Shown: piece after piece, positions 25,275 through 33,591 of the stretch
How the letters are laid out: the number at the start of each line of letters is the position of its first letter
Position numbering within the stretch: position 1 is the first letter of the stretch
Assembly (NCBI RefSeq): GCF_900115505.1
Contig: NZ_FOWQ01000007.1
Span: 214,596 to 278,595, forward strand
Reading direction: 5' to 3'
DNA: 64,000 nt
Origin: Geodermatophilus dictyosporus
Lineage (GTDB): Bacteria; Actinomycetota; Actinomycetes; Mycobacteriales; Geodermatophilaceae
Translations under genes and position numbers: made by a program
Notes under the pieces: generated by a model
What the model was told of the DNA's origin: nothing
The model's input: only the letters and a program-made list of their open reading frames with translations
The model's database searches: none

Positions 25275-26749
25275 GGGATCTCTCCTTCGGTGGAGCGGTC
25301 CGGCCGCGGGTCCGCGGCCGGGGTGGGGACGAGCTGGAGTCCGCCGCGGGCGGCCGGGAGGCCGGGCGCGGCGTCGTCGAGGGAGGCGGCGCGGGCGAGC
25401 ACCGCGGGCAGGCACCGGTCGAGGAACTGCACGTCGTGGCGGTCGGCGACGACGTCGGGGTCGCGCAGCAGCGCCCGGTGCAGCGCGATCGTGGTGTGCA
25501 CGCCGGGGCCCTCGACCCGCATCTCGGCCAGCGCCCGGTCCATCCGCCGGATGGCCTGGTCGCGGTCGGGCGCCCAGACGACGAGCTTGCCCAGCAGCGA
25601 GTCGTAGTCGGGGCTGACGGTGTCGCCCTGCCGGTAGCCGGTGTCGAAGCGGGTCCACGGGCCGTCGGGCACCTGCAGCACCTCGAGCCTGCCGGGTGCC
25701 GGCGCGAAGCCCCGGGTGGGGTCCTCGGCGTTGATCCGGCACTCGATCGCCGCACCGCGCGGGACGACGTCCTCCTGCCGGAACGCCAGCCGCCGGCCGG
25801 CGGCGACGAGGATCTGCTCGCGCACGAGGTCGATGCCGGTGAGCAGCTCGGTGACCGGGTGCTCGACCTGGATGCGGGCGTTCATCTCCATGAAGAACGC
25901 CGCGCCCGAGCCGTCGACGAGGAACTCCATCGTGCCCGCGCCGGTGTAGCCGACCGAGAGGGCGCCGTGCACGGCCAACCGGCCGAGCTCGGTGCGCTGC
26001 TCGGGGGTCAGGTGGCCGGCCGGGCCCTCCTCGAGCAGCTTCTGGTGCCGCCGCTGCAGGGAGCAGTCGCGCTCGCCGAGGGAGACGCCGTTGCCGTGGG
26101 CGTCGCACAGGATCTGCACCTCGACGTGCCGCGCGCCGGACAGGAAGCGCTCGACGTAGACCGTGGGGTCGCGGAAGACCGCCCGCGCCACCGCTCGCGT
26201 CGTGACGAACGCCTCGTCGAAGTCCTCCGGCGCCCGGACGACGGTCATCCCGCGGCCGCCACCGCCGGCGGCGGCCTTGACGATCACCGGGTAGCCGATC
26301 TCGTCGGCGATCGCCCGGCCCTCCTCGGCGGTGCGCACCGGCTCGACCACGCCGGGCAGCAGCGGCAGCCCGGCCTCGGCCATCAGCCGCCGCGCCGTCG
26401 CCTTGTTGCCCATCTGCTGCATGACCGCCGGGGGCGGCCCGACGAAGGTCAGCCCCTCGGCGGCACAGATCTCGGCGAAGTCGGGGTCCTCGGAGAGGAA
26501 GCCGTAGCCGGGGTGGACGGCGTCGGCGCCCGCGCGCAGCGCCGCCTCGACGATGTTGGGCACGTGCAGGTAGCTGCGGCGGGGCGCCGGCGGCCCGATG
26601 TGCACGGCCTCGTCGGCCATGGCCACGACGGCCGAGTTGCGGTCGGAGGTCGAGTGGACGGCGACCACCTCGATGCCCAGCTCCCGGCAGGCGCGGGCGA
26701 TCCGGACGGCGATCTCGCCGCGGTTGGCGATGAGCAGCCGGTCGATCAC
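25241..26749 (-). CDS. Biotin carboxylase (AccC) of a dedicated acetyl-CoA carboxylase
   Basis: A 502-residue biotin carboxylase that makes carboxybiotin from bicarbonate and ATP. The N-terminal LLIANRGEIAVRI, ATP-grasp glycine loop (KAAAGGGGRGM), QRRHQKLLEE and catalytic EMNARIQVEHPVTE motifs are all present. The C-terminal 50 residues go beyond the core enzyme and are Pro/Ala/Arg-rich; their coding end overlaps the ACP gene. Together with the BCCP and the fused carboxyltransferase just upstream it forms an acetyl-CoA carboxylase that would supply malonyl-CoA locally for the polyketide. Confidence 0.93.
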   Translation of the reverse strand: MIDRLLIANRGEIAVRIARACRELGIEVVAVHSTSDRNSAVVAMADEAVHIGPPAPRRSYLHVPNIVEAALRAGADAVHPGYGFLSEDPDFAEICAAEGLTFVGPPPAVMQQMGNKATARRLMAEAGLPLLPGVVEPVRTAEEGRAIADEIGYPVIVKAAAGGGGRGMTVVRAPEDFDEAFVTTRAVARAVFRDPTVYVERFLSGARHVEVQILCDAHGNGVSLGERDCSLQRRHQKLLEEGPAGHLTPEQRTELGRLAVHGALSVGYTGAGTMEFLVDGSGAAFFMEMNARIQVEHPVTELLTGIDLVREQILVAAGRRLAFRQEDVVPRGAAIECRINAEDPTRGFAPAPGRLEVLQVPDGPWTRFDTGYRQGDTVSPDYDSLLGKLVVWAPDRDQAIRRMDRALAEMRVEGPGVHTTIALHRALLRDPDVVADRHDVQFLDRCLPAVLARAASLDDAAPGLPAARGGLQLVPTPAADPRPDRSTEGEIPCPPRPSLSTT

Positions 26750-27249
26750 CGCGCGCCCCCCGCCGGCCGCAGGAGCATGAGGACCTGGTCGTACTCGACC
26801 GACTCGGCGTCGCCGACCAGCACGTCGGCCACCACGCCCGCCTCGTCGACGACGATCGGGTTCATCAGCTTCATCGCCTCGACGATCCCGACGGTCTGGC
26901 CCGGCTCGACCTCGTCGCCGACCCGGACGAAGGGGTCCGCGCCGGGCGAGGGCGCCGCGTAGAACGTGCCGACCAGGGGGGAGCGGACGGGGGTGCCCTC
27001 CGGCTCGGCCGGGGTGGCCGCGGCGGCGGTCGCGGGGACCACCGCGGCGACCGGTGCGACCGCCATGACCGTCCCCTCCGCGGGACCGGTGGCCCACTCG
27101 ACCTCGACGGCACGGTCGCCGTCGCGGACGGTGAGCCTCCGCAGTCCCGCGGGCAGGTCACGGGCGAGGGCGACGACCTCGTCGTGCAGGTCGCGCACCG
27201 CGTCGGGGTCGGGCCCCGCGCTCCGGGTCGAGAGCTCGCTGGCGGCCAT
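26746..27249 (-). CDS. Biotin carboxyl carrier protein (AccB-type)
   Basis: A 167-residue BCCP. The biotinyl-lysine is Lys127 in the canonical EAMKLMN, inside a C-terminal lipoyl-like domain (about 88-164) that includes the thumb-like GTFYAAPSPGADPFV segment of acetyl-CoA carboxylases. The middle is an Ala/Pro/Val-rich flexible linker. Its stop overlaps the GTG start of the biotin carboxylase, and it begins just 3 bases after the carboxyltransferase stop, so all three carboxylase genes are coupled. Confidence 0.93.
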   Translation of the reverse strand: MAASELSTRSAGPDPDAVRDLHDEVVALARDLPAGLRRLTVRDGDRAVEVEWATGPAEGTVMAVAPVAAVVPATAAAATPAEPEGTPVRSPLVGTFYAAPSPGADPFVRVGDEVEPGQTVGIVEAMKLMNPIVVDEAGVVADVLVGDAESVEYDQVLMLLRPAGGAR

Positions 27250-27252
27250 CGG

Positions 27253-28986
27253 TCAGCTCCCCACGGTCTGCAGCGGGCGGCCGTCGTCGCCGCTGATGCG
27301 GGCCAGGCGACGGGCACGGGTGTCGAGCAGGGTGGCCGCGTCGAGCCGGCAGACGTCGTCGAGCTCGCGCACCAGCGCCCGGCGCAGCAGGCCGGCCGCG
27401 GCCAGCGGGTCGGTGTGCGCACCGCCGGGTGGTTCGGGGACCACCGCGGTGGCGATCCCGGCCGAGCGCAGGTGGGCCGCGCCCAGCCGCATCGCGCGGG
27501 CCGCCGTCGGGGCGGCCACCGCCGTCCGCCACAGGATCGCCGCGCACCCCTCCGGGCTGATCACCGACAGGAAGGCGTTCTCCATGACCAGCAGCCGGTC
27601 GGAGGTGCACAGCGCCAGCGCGCCGCCGCTGCCGCCCTCGCCGGTGACCACCGAGACCACCGGCACCCGCAGCCGGCTGCTGCGCAGGATCGCCTCGGCG
27701 ATCGCGTGCGACTGCCCGCGCTCCTCGGCCTCGGGTCCCGGGTGCGCACCGGGGGTGTCGACCAGCGTCACCACCGGCAGGCCGAAGGACTCGGCGTGGT
27801 CGAGCAGCCGCAGCGCCTTGCGGTAGCCCTCCGGGTGCGGCATCCCGAAGTTCCGGGCCACCCGCTCGCGGACGGTGTGCCCCTTCTCGTGGCCCAGGAC
27901 GACGACGCGGCGCCCGCCGATCGAGGCCACCCCGCCCACGACGGCGGGGTCGTCGGCGAAGACCCGGTCCCCGTGCAGCTCGACGAAGTCGTCGAAGGCG
28001 GTGTGCAGGTAGTCCAGCGTCGTCGGCCGCTCGGTCACCCGCGCCCGCTGGACGACGTCCCACGGGTCGGCGTCGGCGTCGTCGGTGTCGACGTCGGTGT
28101 CGACGTCCTCGTCGGCGTCGGTGTCCGTGTCCTCGGCGCGGTCGGCCGGCGTCGCGGGCCCGGCGCCGTGCAGGGCGAGCAGCCGGACCAGCAGCGGCCG
28201 CAGCTCCGCCCGGCTCTCGACCCGGTCGACGAGGCCGTGGCTCATGAGGAACTCGGCGGTCTGGAAGTCGCGGGGGAGCTCGGCGCGGATCGTCTCCTGC
28301 ACCACCCGCGGCCCGGCGAAGCCGACGTGCGCGCCGCGCTCGCCGACCAGCACCGAGGCCAGCGTGGCGAAGGAGGCCGAGACGCCGCCGTAGGTGGGGT
28401 CGGTGAGCACGCACACCGACAGCAGCCCGGCCTCGCGCAGCCGGCCGAAGGCGCAGCTGACCCGGGCCATCTGCAGCAGCGAGAACACGCCCTCCTGCAT
28501 CCGCGCGCCGCCGCTGGCGCACACGGTGACCAGCGGCAGGCCGCGCTCGAGGGCCAGCTCGGCGGCGCCGCTGACGCGGCGGCCGACCTCGACGCCCATC
28601 GAGCCGCCGAGGAAGCCGAAGTCCATGACGGCGAGGACCACCTCGGCGCCGCCGATGCGGGCGGTGCCGACGACGACGGCCTCCGACTCGCCGGAGCGCC
28701 GCTCGGCCTCGGCCAGCCGGTCGGGGTAGTCGCGCAGGTCGGTGAAGGCCAGCGGGTCGGGCGTGCTCGGGGCGAAGTACGCCTCGGTCCAGCTGCCGGG
28801 GTCGGCGAGCAGGTCGATGCGGGCGCGGGCGCTCAGCCGCAGGTGGTGGTCGCACTCGGGGCAGACGTGCAGGTCCCGGTCGAGTCGCTTGCGGTAGAGC
28901 AGCCAGCCGCAGGCGGGACAGGAGACCCACCCGCCCGGGGGCTGCGGCGCGGGGACCGGTGGGACCGGGGTCGCCGAACGTGTCAT
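27253..28986 (-). CDS. Fused acetyl-CoA carboxylase carboxyltransferase (AccD-AccA)
   Basis: A 577-residue protein that joins the two carboxyltransferase subunits. The beta (AccD) half at about 20-280 has the zinc ribbon CPACG/CPECD and ASGGARMQEG. The alpha (AccA) half at about 315-560 has the HGDR and EGGSGGALAL segments. Between them is an Asp/Thr-rich linker near 285-310 encoded by short GAC/GTC/ACC repeats. It transfers the carboxyl group from biotin to acetyl-CoA. Fused AccDA proteins of this type accompany several aromatic polyketide clusters. Confidence 0.92.
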   Translation of the reverse strand: MTRSATPVPPVPAPQPPGGWVSCPACGWLLYRKRLDRDLHVCPECDHHLRLSARARIDLLADPGSWTEAYFAPSTPDPLAFTDLRDYPDRLAEAERRSGESEAVVVGTARIGGAEVVLAVMDFGFLGGSMGVEVGRRVSGAAELALERGLPLVTVCASGGARMQEGVFSLLQMARVSCAFGRLREAGLLSVCVLTDPTYGGVSASFATLASVLVGERGAHVGFAGPRVVQETIRAELPRDFQTAEFLMSHGLVDRVESRAELRPLLVRLLALHGAGPATPADRAEDTDTDADEDVDTDVDTDDADADPWDVVQRARVTERPTTLDYLHTAFDDFVELHGDRVFADDPAVVGGVASIGGRRVVVLGHEKGHTVRERVARNFGMPHPEGYRKALRLLDHAESFGLPVVTLVDTPGAHPGPEAEERGQSHAIAEAILRSSRLRVPVVSVVTGEGGSGGALALCTSDRLLVMENAFLSVISPEGCAAILWRTAVAAPTAARAMRLGAAHLRSAGIATAVVPEPPGGAHTDPLAAAGLLRRALVRELDDVCRLDAATLLDTRARRLARISGDDGRPLQTVGS

Positions 28987-29012
28987 CAGTTGCCTCCTCG
29001 CCACCCGCGCGA

Positions 29013-29339
29013 TCACTCGGGGGACGACGTCCAGTGGTAGAAGCGGCGGGCCATCGCGTCCTGCGGTGAGCGCCAGCCGGGGTCGTAGGCCTCGATGTAG
29101 GGCTTGAGGTCCTCGCTGACGGCGCGGAAGGCCGGCAGCGACTGGGCAATGCGCATCGCCTCGGCGGCGGGCCGGTCGAAGTCGACCAGGTGCACGTAGA
29201 TGCCGTGGAACTGGTAGAGCGAGCGGCGGAGCACCCCGATCTCGTACGGCGCCGACGTCGCGTCGTGGCGGCCGAAGGCGGCGGCCACGTCCTCGGCGTG
29301 GTCCGGCGCCATCCGCGCGATGATCATCGTCTGGTCCAC
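29013..29339 (-). CDS. Single-domain TcmI/SchA-CurD-type polyketide cyclase
   Basis: A 108-residue ferredoxin-fold cyclase and first gene of the polyketide operon. It resembles each half of the tandem protein at 15218-16105: IIARMAPDHAEDVAAAFG, the central FHGIYVHLVDFDRP, and the C-terminal SPQDAMARRFYHW that matches SPRDSVARVFHRW. These cyclases close rings of aromatic polyketides. The GTG at 29339 is supported by GGAGGAGG upstream, the best ribosome binding site of the operon, and the promoter with an inverted repeat lies 50-80 bases further upstream. Confidence 0.88.
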   Translation of the reverse strand: MDQTMIIARMAPDHAEDVAAAFGRHDATSAPYEIGVLRRSLYQFHGIYVHLVDFDRPAAEAMRIAQSLPAFRAVSEDLKPYIEAYDPGWRSPQDAMARRFYHWTSSPE

Positions 29340-29391
29340 GGGACCTCCTCCGTCGTCCGCCACCCGGGGAGCCCGAGGTGGCGTGGGGATG

Positions 29392-29422
29392 ACGCTAGGA
29401 ACGGTGTGGGCCCCGCCACACC
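29392..29422 (-). promoter_or_regulatory. Polyketide operon promoter with inverted-repeat operator
   Basis: On the minus strand a -10-like TAGCGT (29392-29397) is preceded by an inverted repeat, GGTGTGG-N6-CCACACC (29403-29422), which fills the -35 region where no consensus hexamer is seen. An activator- or repressor-dependent promoter is likely, and the adjacent divergent response-regulator-like gene is the natural candidate to bind it. Confidence 0.55.
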
Positions 29423-29638
29423 GGCCAGGCGTCGGGAAACGGCGCCCACCCGGCGGGGGAGAGCCCTGCGACCCCGGACGGCGGGAGGGCGCCGGCACCG
29501 TCCGGAGGGCCCGGTCGGGTCCGCTCCGAGGAGGGGCAACCCCGACCTGCAGGACGGCGGGTCCCGCTCCGGGGAGGGGTCGCAGGCACGACCCGGGTAT
29601 GAACTCGCCGCTCGTCCGGGCCCGCGGCGCCGTTCGGG

Positions 29639-29668
29639 TTGGCCAGCGACCGGGGAACCGCCTAGCTT
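29639..29668 (+). promoter_or_regulatory. Promoter of the first atypical response regulator
   Basis: TTGGCC (29639-29644) and TAGCTT (29663-29668) separated by 18 bases, about 55 bases before the ATG at 29722. An AGGAG sequence lies between them and the start codon. Confidence 0.5.
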
Positions 29669-29721
29669 TCGGCTCCTGACCTGCCAGCTCGCGCCTCGGG
29701 CGCCGGAGAGGAGCGGAGCGG

Positions 29722-30471
29722 ATGGGTGGACCGGAGCACGACGTCCCCGGTGCCGTCGTGCCCGGGTCCGGTGCGTCCGCGGCCGGATCGTCCGGGGTCG
29801 GCCCGCCGATCCGGGTCCTGGTCTGCGACGGGCACGACGTCCTGCGGCGCGGGCTGCGCACCGTGCTGCGGCGGGCGCCCGACGTCGTGGTCGTGGGCGA
29901 GGCCGCCGACGTCGACGAGGCGCTGGCCCTGGCCGCCGGCGTCGCGCCCGACGTCACCCTGCTGGGCCTCGACACCCGGCGGACCGCGGTGCAGGAGCTG
30001 GTGCGGACGCTGAGCCGCACGGGCAACCGGGTCGTGCTGCTGGGCGAGGCCGCCGTGAGCAGCGACGTGGTGGAGGTGCTCAAGGCCGGCGCGCGGGGCT
30101 ACGTGCACGCGGCGGTGAGCTCCCAGCGGCTGGTCGAGGCCGTCCGGGCGGTGGCCCGCGGGGAGACCGTGCTCGACGCGTGCGTCGCCGGCGAGCTGCT
30201 GCACCGGCTCGACGGCGACCAGCGGCCGGAGGACGGCCCGGCGCACAACCCGCTCACCGCACGCCAGCAGGCCGTCGCCGAGCTGGTCGCCGAGGGGCTG
30301 ACCAACGCCGAGATCGCCGACCGGCTCCGGGTGAGCCGGGCGACGGTGAAGGGTCACATCACCGTGGCGCTGCGCCGGCTCGCCCTCCGTGACCGCACGC
30401 AACTCGCCATCCACGTGCACAGAGCGTCACGACGCGGTGGCGGCGCGAACGTCCTGCCCGCGGAGGGCTGA
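29722..30471 (+). CDS. Atypical NarL-type regulator without phospho-acceptor Asp
   Basis: A 249-residue LuxR-family regulator. The receiver-like domain (about 28-150) keeps the fold, but the phosphorylation site reads VTLLGLD, with Gly82 where Asp is needed, and the acidic pocket is CDGHD rather than DDxx. The output helix-turn-helix (about 180-240; LTARQQAVAELV, NAEIADRL, TVKGHI) is normal. It cannot be phosphorylated in the usual way and may instead respond to a pathway end product, as described for some atypical regulators of antibiotic clusters. It is divergent from the polyketide operon and followed by a second regulator of the same kind. Confidence 0.88.
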   Translation: MGGPEHDVPGAVVPGSGASAAGSSGVGPPIRVLVCDGHDVLRRGLRTVLRRAPDVVVVGEAADVDEALALAAGVAPDVTLLGLDTRRTAVQELVRTLSRTGNRVVLLGEAAVSSDVVEVLKAGARGYVHAAVSSQRLVEAVRAVARGETVLDACVAGELLHRLDGDQRPEDGPAHNPLTARQQAVAELVAEGLTNAEIADRLRVSRATVKGHITVALRRLALRDRTQLAIHVHRASRRGGGANVLPAEG

Positions 30472-30547
30472 AGGGGTCGCGCGTCGGCATCCGTGGTGGT
30501 ACACCGCTTGCTCGACGGATCCTGGACGAACGCTGTGAGAAAACTGC

Positions 30548-30575
30548 GCACGACATGGTCGTGCACCGTTACCCT
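30548..30575 (+). promoter_or_regulatory. Promoter/operator of the second atypical regulator
   Basis: A perfect inverted repeat GCACGAC-ATG-GTCGTGC (30548-30564) sits just upstream of a -10-like TACCCT (30570-30575), 85 bases before the ATG at 30660. It overlaps where the -35 element should be, so autoregulation or control by the neighbouring regulator is plausible. Confidence 0.45.
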
Positions 30576-30659
30576 CGGTGGGGTCCGGAGAAGACGGACG
30601 GGTGTCGGAGGGGTCGGCGTCGAGGCGCGGGGGGAGCGTCGAGCCGTCGGGGGGACGAC

Positions 30660-31496
30660 ATGGACCACGAAGGACTCGCACCGGACACGACGATCGCGGG
30701 GCTGCGCCAGCGCGGTCCCGGCCAGACGGGTGGGCGACCCACCCCGCACGAGGTGGCCCGGCCGCCTGCACCACGGGTCGCGGGGCCGCAGGGACCGGTG
30801 CGGCCCGCCCCGATCCGTCCGATCGCCGGGCGGCCGCCGACGAGCCTGGTCTGCGTGCTGCTCTGCGAGGACCAGGAGGTCTTCCGGATCGGCATGCGCG
30901 AGGTGCTGGAGGCGCAGCCGGACATGGCCGTGGTGGCCGAGACCACGCACCTGCCCGAGGCGCTCGAGGCGGCCGACGAGTGCCGCACGCAGGTCGTCGT
31001 CGTCCGCCAGGGGCTGGTGGCCGGCGCGGCACTGCCGCTGCTGCGCACGCTGTGCCGGCGCGACACCGCGGTGCTCGTGCTCGCCGAGCCGGGGACGGAG
31101 TCCGAGCCGGAGGTCGTGGAGATCCTGCAGGCCGGCGTCCGCGGCTACCTGCCGCGCCGGTCGGACGCGCAGCGGCTGGTCGACGGGGTGCGGGCGCTGG
31201 CCCGGCACGAGGCCGCGCTGGACCCGGCGGCCACCGACCAGCTCGTGCAGTACCTGACCGACCCGCAGGCCCGCCCGGCGCCGGCGGTGCGCCCGCTGGA
31301 CCGGCTCACCGAGCGCCAGCGCGAGGTCGCCGAACTGGTCGCGCAGGGGCTGAGCAACGAGGAGATCGCCTCGCGGCTGTTCCTCAGCCTGGCGACGGTC
31401 AAGAGCCACCTGACCGCCTCGATGCGCCGCCTGGACGTCCGCACCCGCACGCAGCTGGCCATCCTGGTCAACCGCGACTCCTCACCCGCCGCCTGA
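30660..31496 (+). CDS. Second atypical NarL-type regulator without phospho-acceptor Asp
   Basis: A 278-residue relative of the preceding regulator. A Pro-rich N-terminal extension (about 1-60) precedes a receiver-like domain whose phosphorylation position is Arg116 (VVVVRQGL), while an acidic Glu70-Asp71 remains in the pocket. The LuxR helix-turn-helix at about 210-270 (LTERQREVAELVAQGLSNEEIASRL, TVKSHL) is intact. It is probably a phosphorylation-independent transcription factor of the polyketide operon or of sporulation. I chose the ATG at 30660, preceded by a G-rich ribosome binding site; a longer frame to 30555 would cover its own promoter. Confidence 0.87.
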   Translation: MDHEGLAPDTTIAGLRQRGPGQTGGRPTPHEVARPPAPRVAGPQGPVRPAPIRPIAGRPPTSLVCVLLCEDQEVFRIGMREVLEAQPDMAVVAETTHLPEALEAADECRTQVVVVRQGLVAGAALPLLRTLCRRDTAVLVLAEPGTESEPEVVEILQAGVRGYLPRRSDAQRLVDGVRALARHEAALDPAATDQLVQYLTDPQARPAPAVRPLDRLTERQREVAELVAQGLSNEEIASRLFLSLATVKSHLTASMRRLDVRTRTQLAILVNRDSSPAA

Positions 31497-31514
31497 GGAC
31501 GGTCCCCGCCGGCT

Positions 31515-31546
31515 GCCGGGCGCGTCCTCCGGAGGTCGCGCCCGGC
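31515..31546 (+). terminator. Hairpin terminator after the second regulator
   Basis: GCCGGGCGCG (31515-31524) pairs with CGCGCCCGGC (31537-31546), and the interior CCTCCGGAGG is itself palindromic, so the whole 32 bases can form one long hairpin. It lies 19 bases after the stop. A partial direct repeat of TCCGGAGGTCGCG follows at about 31551. Confidence 0.6.
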
Positions 31547-31573
31547 CTCGTCCGGAGGTCGCGGCCGGCCGCA

Positions 31574-31636
31574 TCGGTTGGAGAGTCGTACCGACTGCGC
31601 TAGGGTCTCGAGTCGTCGGTTGGAGATCCCAACCGA
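31574..31636 (+). promoter_or_regulatory. Promoter with two phased 21-bp operators
   Basis: -35 TTGGAG (31578-31583) and -10 TAGGGT (31601-31606) are spaced by 17 bases. Two 21-bp imperfect palindromes flank the -10. Site 1 (31574-31594) has arms TCGGT/ACCGA and covers the -35. Site 2 (31616-31636) has arms TCGGTTGG/CCAACCGA and lies just after the start site. Both begin with TCGGTTGGAGA and their centres are 42 bp apart, about four helical turns. This is a classic arrangement for cooperative repression, for example by a TetR-type regulator of acyl-CoA metabolism; no such gene is in the window. Confidence 0.65.
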
Positions 31637-31653
31637 GAACCTGGGGAGGACCC

Positions 31654-32415
31654 GTGGACGCCGACACCGCCGTGCTCGACCCGCCCGCCCGCCTGCTCTC
31701 GTTCGACCCGACCTGGCGGTCGTTCACCGACACCCAGGGCGGGCTCGTGGTGGGGCACCTGCTGACCGCCGCGGCCGCGGCGACCGGAGCGGCCCCCCGG
31801 GCGGTGACCGCACACCTGCTGGCCGGGGTCGCGGCGGACACCGCGGCCGCCGTCGAGGTGGTCCCCGACCGGGCCGGCACCACCGGCAGCGTGCGGGCCA
31901 CCCTGAGCCAGGAGGGGCGGGTGCGCGCGGTCGCCCAGGTGCTCACGCTCGCGCGCCCCGTCTCCCCGGTCAGCGAGGCGGTGCCGCCGGACCCGGGGCC
32001 GACCGTCCGCGAGGGCGTGCCCTTCGCGCTGCCACGCGAGTTCGTGCCGGTCGCCGACCACACCGAGATCCGCGCCCTGGGTGCCTCCCGCCCGCTCGCC
32101 GGGGGCCCGCAGCCGCGGCTGCACGCCTGGGTGCGCGTCGACGGCGACCTCGAACCGCTGGTCCAGCTCGGCGTGCTCGCCGACGCGCTGCCGCCGGCGC
32201 TCTTCGCCGTCCGCACCACCCCGGCGGTGATGCCGACGGTGGAGCTGACCGCGCACCTCGCCGGCCCGCCGCCCGCGACCGGTGAGTGGGTGCGCGTCGA
32301 CCAGCGGCTGGCCGACGCCGACGCCGACGTCGCGGTGGACGACGCCGAGCTGCGCGCGGTGGACGGTGCCCTGGTGGCGCGGGTCCGCCAGACCCGCCGC
32401 CTGCTCGCGCGCTGA
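31654..32415 (+). CDS. Acyl-CoA thioesterase-like double hot-dog protein
   Basis: A 253-residue protein with the layout of TesB-like acyl-CoA thioesterases: an N-terminal hot-dog (FTDTQGGLVVGHLLTAAAAAT) and a C-terminal hot-dog (HAWVRVDGD...LADALPPALF...TVELTAHLAGPPPATGEWVRV). It is expected to hydrolyse or bind acyl-CoAs in the cytoplasm. The GTG at 31654 has GGGAGGA upstream. It is controlled by the two-operator promoter just upstream and is convergent with the acyl-CoA dehydrogenase gene, so it may belong to the same fatty-acid or side-chain catabolic regulon. The exact substrate is unknown. Confidence 0.8.
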   Translation: MDADTAVLDPPARLLSFDPTWRSFTDTQGGLVVGHLLTAAAAATGAAPRAVTAHLLAGVAADTAAAVEVVPDRAGTTGSVRATLSQEGRVRAVAQVLTLARPVSPVSEAVPPDPGPTVREGVPFALPREFVPVADHTEIRALGASRPLAGGPQPRLHAWVRVDGDLEPLVQLGVLADALPPALFAVRTTPAVMPTVELTAHLAGPPPATGEWVRVDQRLADADADVAVDDAELRAVDGALVARVRQTRRLLAR

Positions 32416-32436
32416 GCACGTCCCTGGGGAGGCGCC

Positions 32437-33591
32437 TCAGCCGAGGCCGCCGCGGGCGACGAGCTGGCGGGCGATGACGTCGCGCTGGATCTCGTTGGTG
32501 CCCTCGCCGACGATCATCAGCGGCGCGTCGCGGAAGTAGCGCTCGACGTCGAACTCCGTGGAGTAGCCGTGGCCGCCGTGCACGCGGATGGCGTCGAGTG
32601 CCACCTTCACCGCCGTCTCGGAGGCGAACAGCTTGGCCATGCCGGCCTCCAGGTCGCAGCGCCGCCCGGTCTCGTACCGCTCGGCGGCGTGCCGCACGAG
32701 CTGCCGGGCGGCGGTGAGCGAGGTGGCCATGTCGGCGAGCAGGTTGCCCACGGACTGGTGCTGCCAGATGGGCCGGCCGAAGCTCTCCCGCTCCTGGGCG
32801 TAGCGCAGCGCGTCGTCGAAGGCGGCCTGCGCGACGCCGACGGCGCGGGCGGCCACCTGGATCCGGCCGGTCTCCAGGCCGGTCATCATCTGCGCGAAGC
32901 CCCGGCCCTCCTCGCCCCCGAGGACGGCGTCGGCCGGCGCGCGGTACCCGTCGAAGACCAGCTCGCAGCTCTCCACGCCCTTGTAGCCGAGCTTGGGCAG
33001 GTCCTTCGACACGGTCAGGCCCGGGCCGTGCTCGACCAGCAGCACCGACACGCCGCGGTGTCGCGGCTGCGCGTCCGGGTCGGTCTTGCACAGCAGCGCG
33101 ATGAGCTGCGAGCGGCGCGAGTTGGTGATCCACGTCTTCGCGCCGTCGACCACCCACTCCCCGCCGTCGCGCCGCGCGACGGTCCGCATCGCCTGCAGGT
33201 CCGACCCGCCGCCGGGCTCGGTGAGCGCCATCGTGGCCCGCACCGCGCCGGTGGCCATCGCGGGCAGCCAGCGGTCCTGCTGCTCACGGGTGCCGAAGGC
33301 GACCAGCAGCTTGGCGACGACGGTGTGCCCGCCCATGGCGCCGGCCAGCGACATCCACCCGCGGGCCAGCTCGGCGGTGACCTCCGCGTAGCAGGGCATG
33401 GACACCGGCGCCTCGCCCCACGGCTCCGGGACCGCCAGGCCGAAGACGCCGAGCTCCTTCATCCGCTGGACCAGCGCCTCCGGGTAGGTGTCGGAGTGCT
33501 CGAGCTCGCGCACCACCGGCCGCACCTCGCGGTCGACGAAGGTCCGCACCGTGTCGACGACGGCCTGCTCCTCGGTGCTCAGCACGGTCAC
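32437..33591 (-). CDS. Acyl-CoA dehydrogenase
   Basis: A 384-residue FAD-dependent acyl-CoA dehydrogenase. The family signatures are present: ALTEPGGGSDLQAMRT in the flavin-binding region, WITNSRRSQL, and the C-terminal YSTEFDVERYFRDAPLMIVGEGTNEIQRDVIARQL, which holds the usual catalytic-glutamate region (GEGTNEI) in the position of short/medium-chain enzymes. It oxidises an acyl-CoA to the 2,3-enoyl-CoA, with electrons passed to ETF. The GTG start overlaps the stop of the MaoC-like gene, which fits dehydrogenation followed by hydration. Confidence 0.93.
   Translation of the reverse strand: MTVLSTEEQAVVDTVRTFVDREVRPVVRELEHSDTYPEALVQRMKELGVFGLAVPEPWGEAPVSMPCYAEVTAELARGWMSLAGAMGGHTVVAKLLVAFGTREQQDRWLPAMATGAVRATMALTEPGGGSDLQAMRTVARRDGGEWVVDGAKTWITNSRRSQLIALLCKTDPDAQPRHRGVSVLLVEHGPGLTVSKDLPKLGYKGVESCELVFDGYRAPADAVLGGEEGRGFAQMMTGLETGRIQVAARAVGVAQAAFDDALRYAQERESFGRPIWQHQSVGNLLADMATSLTAARQLVRHAAERYETGRRCDLEAGMAKLFASETAVKVALDAIRVHGGHGYSTEFDVERYFRDAPLMIVGEGTNEIQRDVIARQLVARGGLG

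Noticed and set aside
28085..28140. Regulatory repeat of GTCGACGTCGGTGTC type
   Set aside because: It encodes the Asp/Thr-rich linker between the AccD and AccA halves; no evidence for a separate function.
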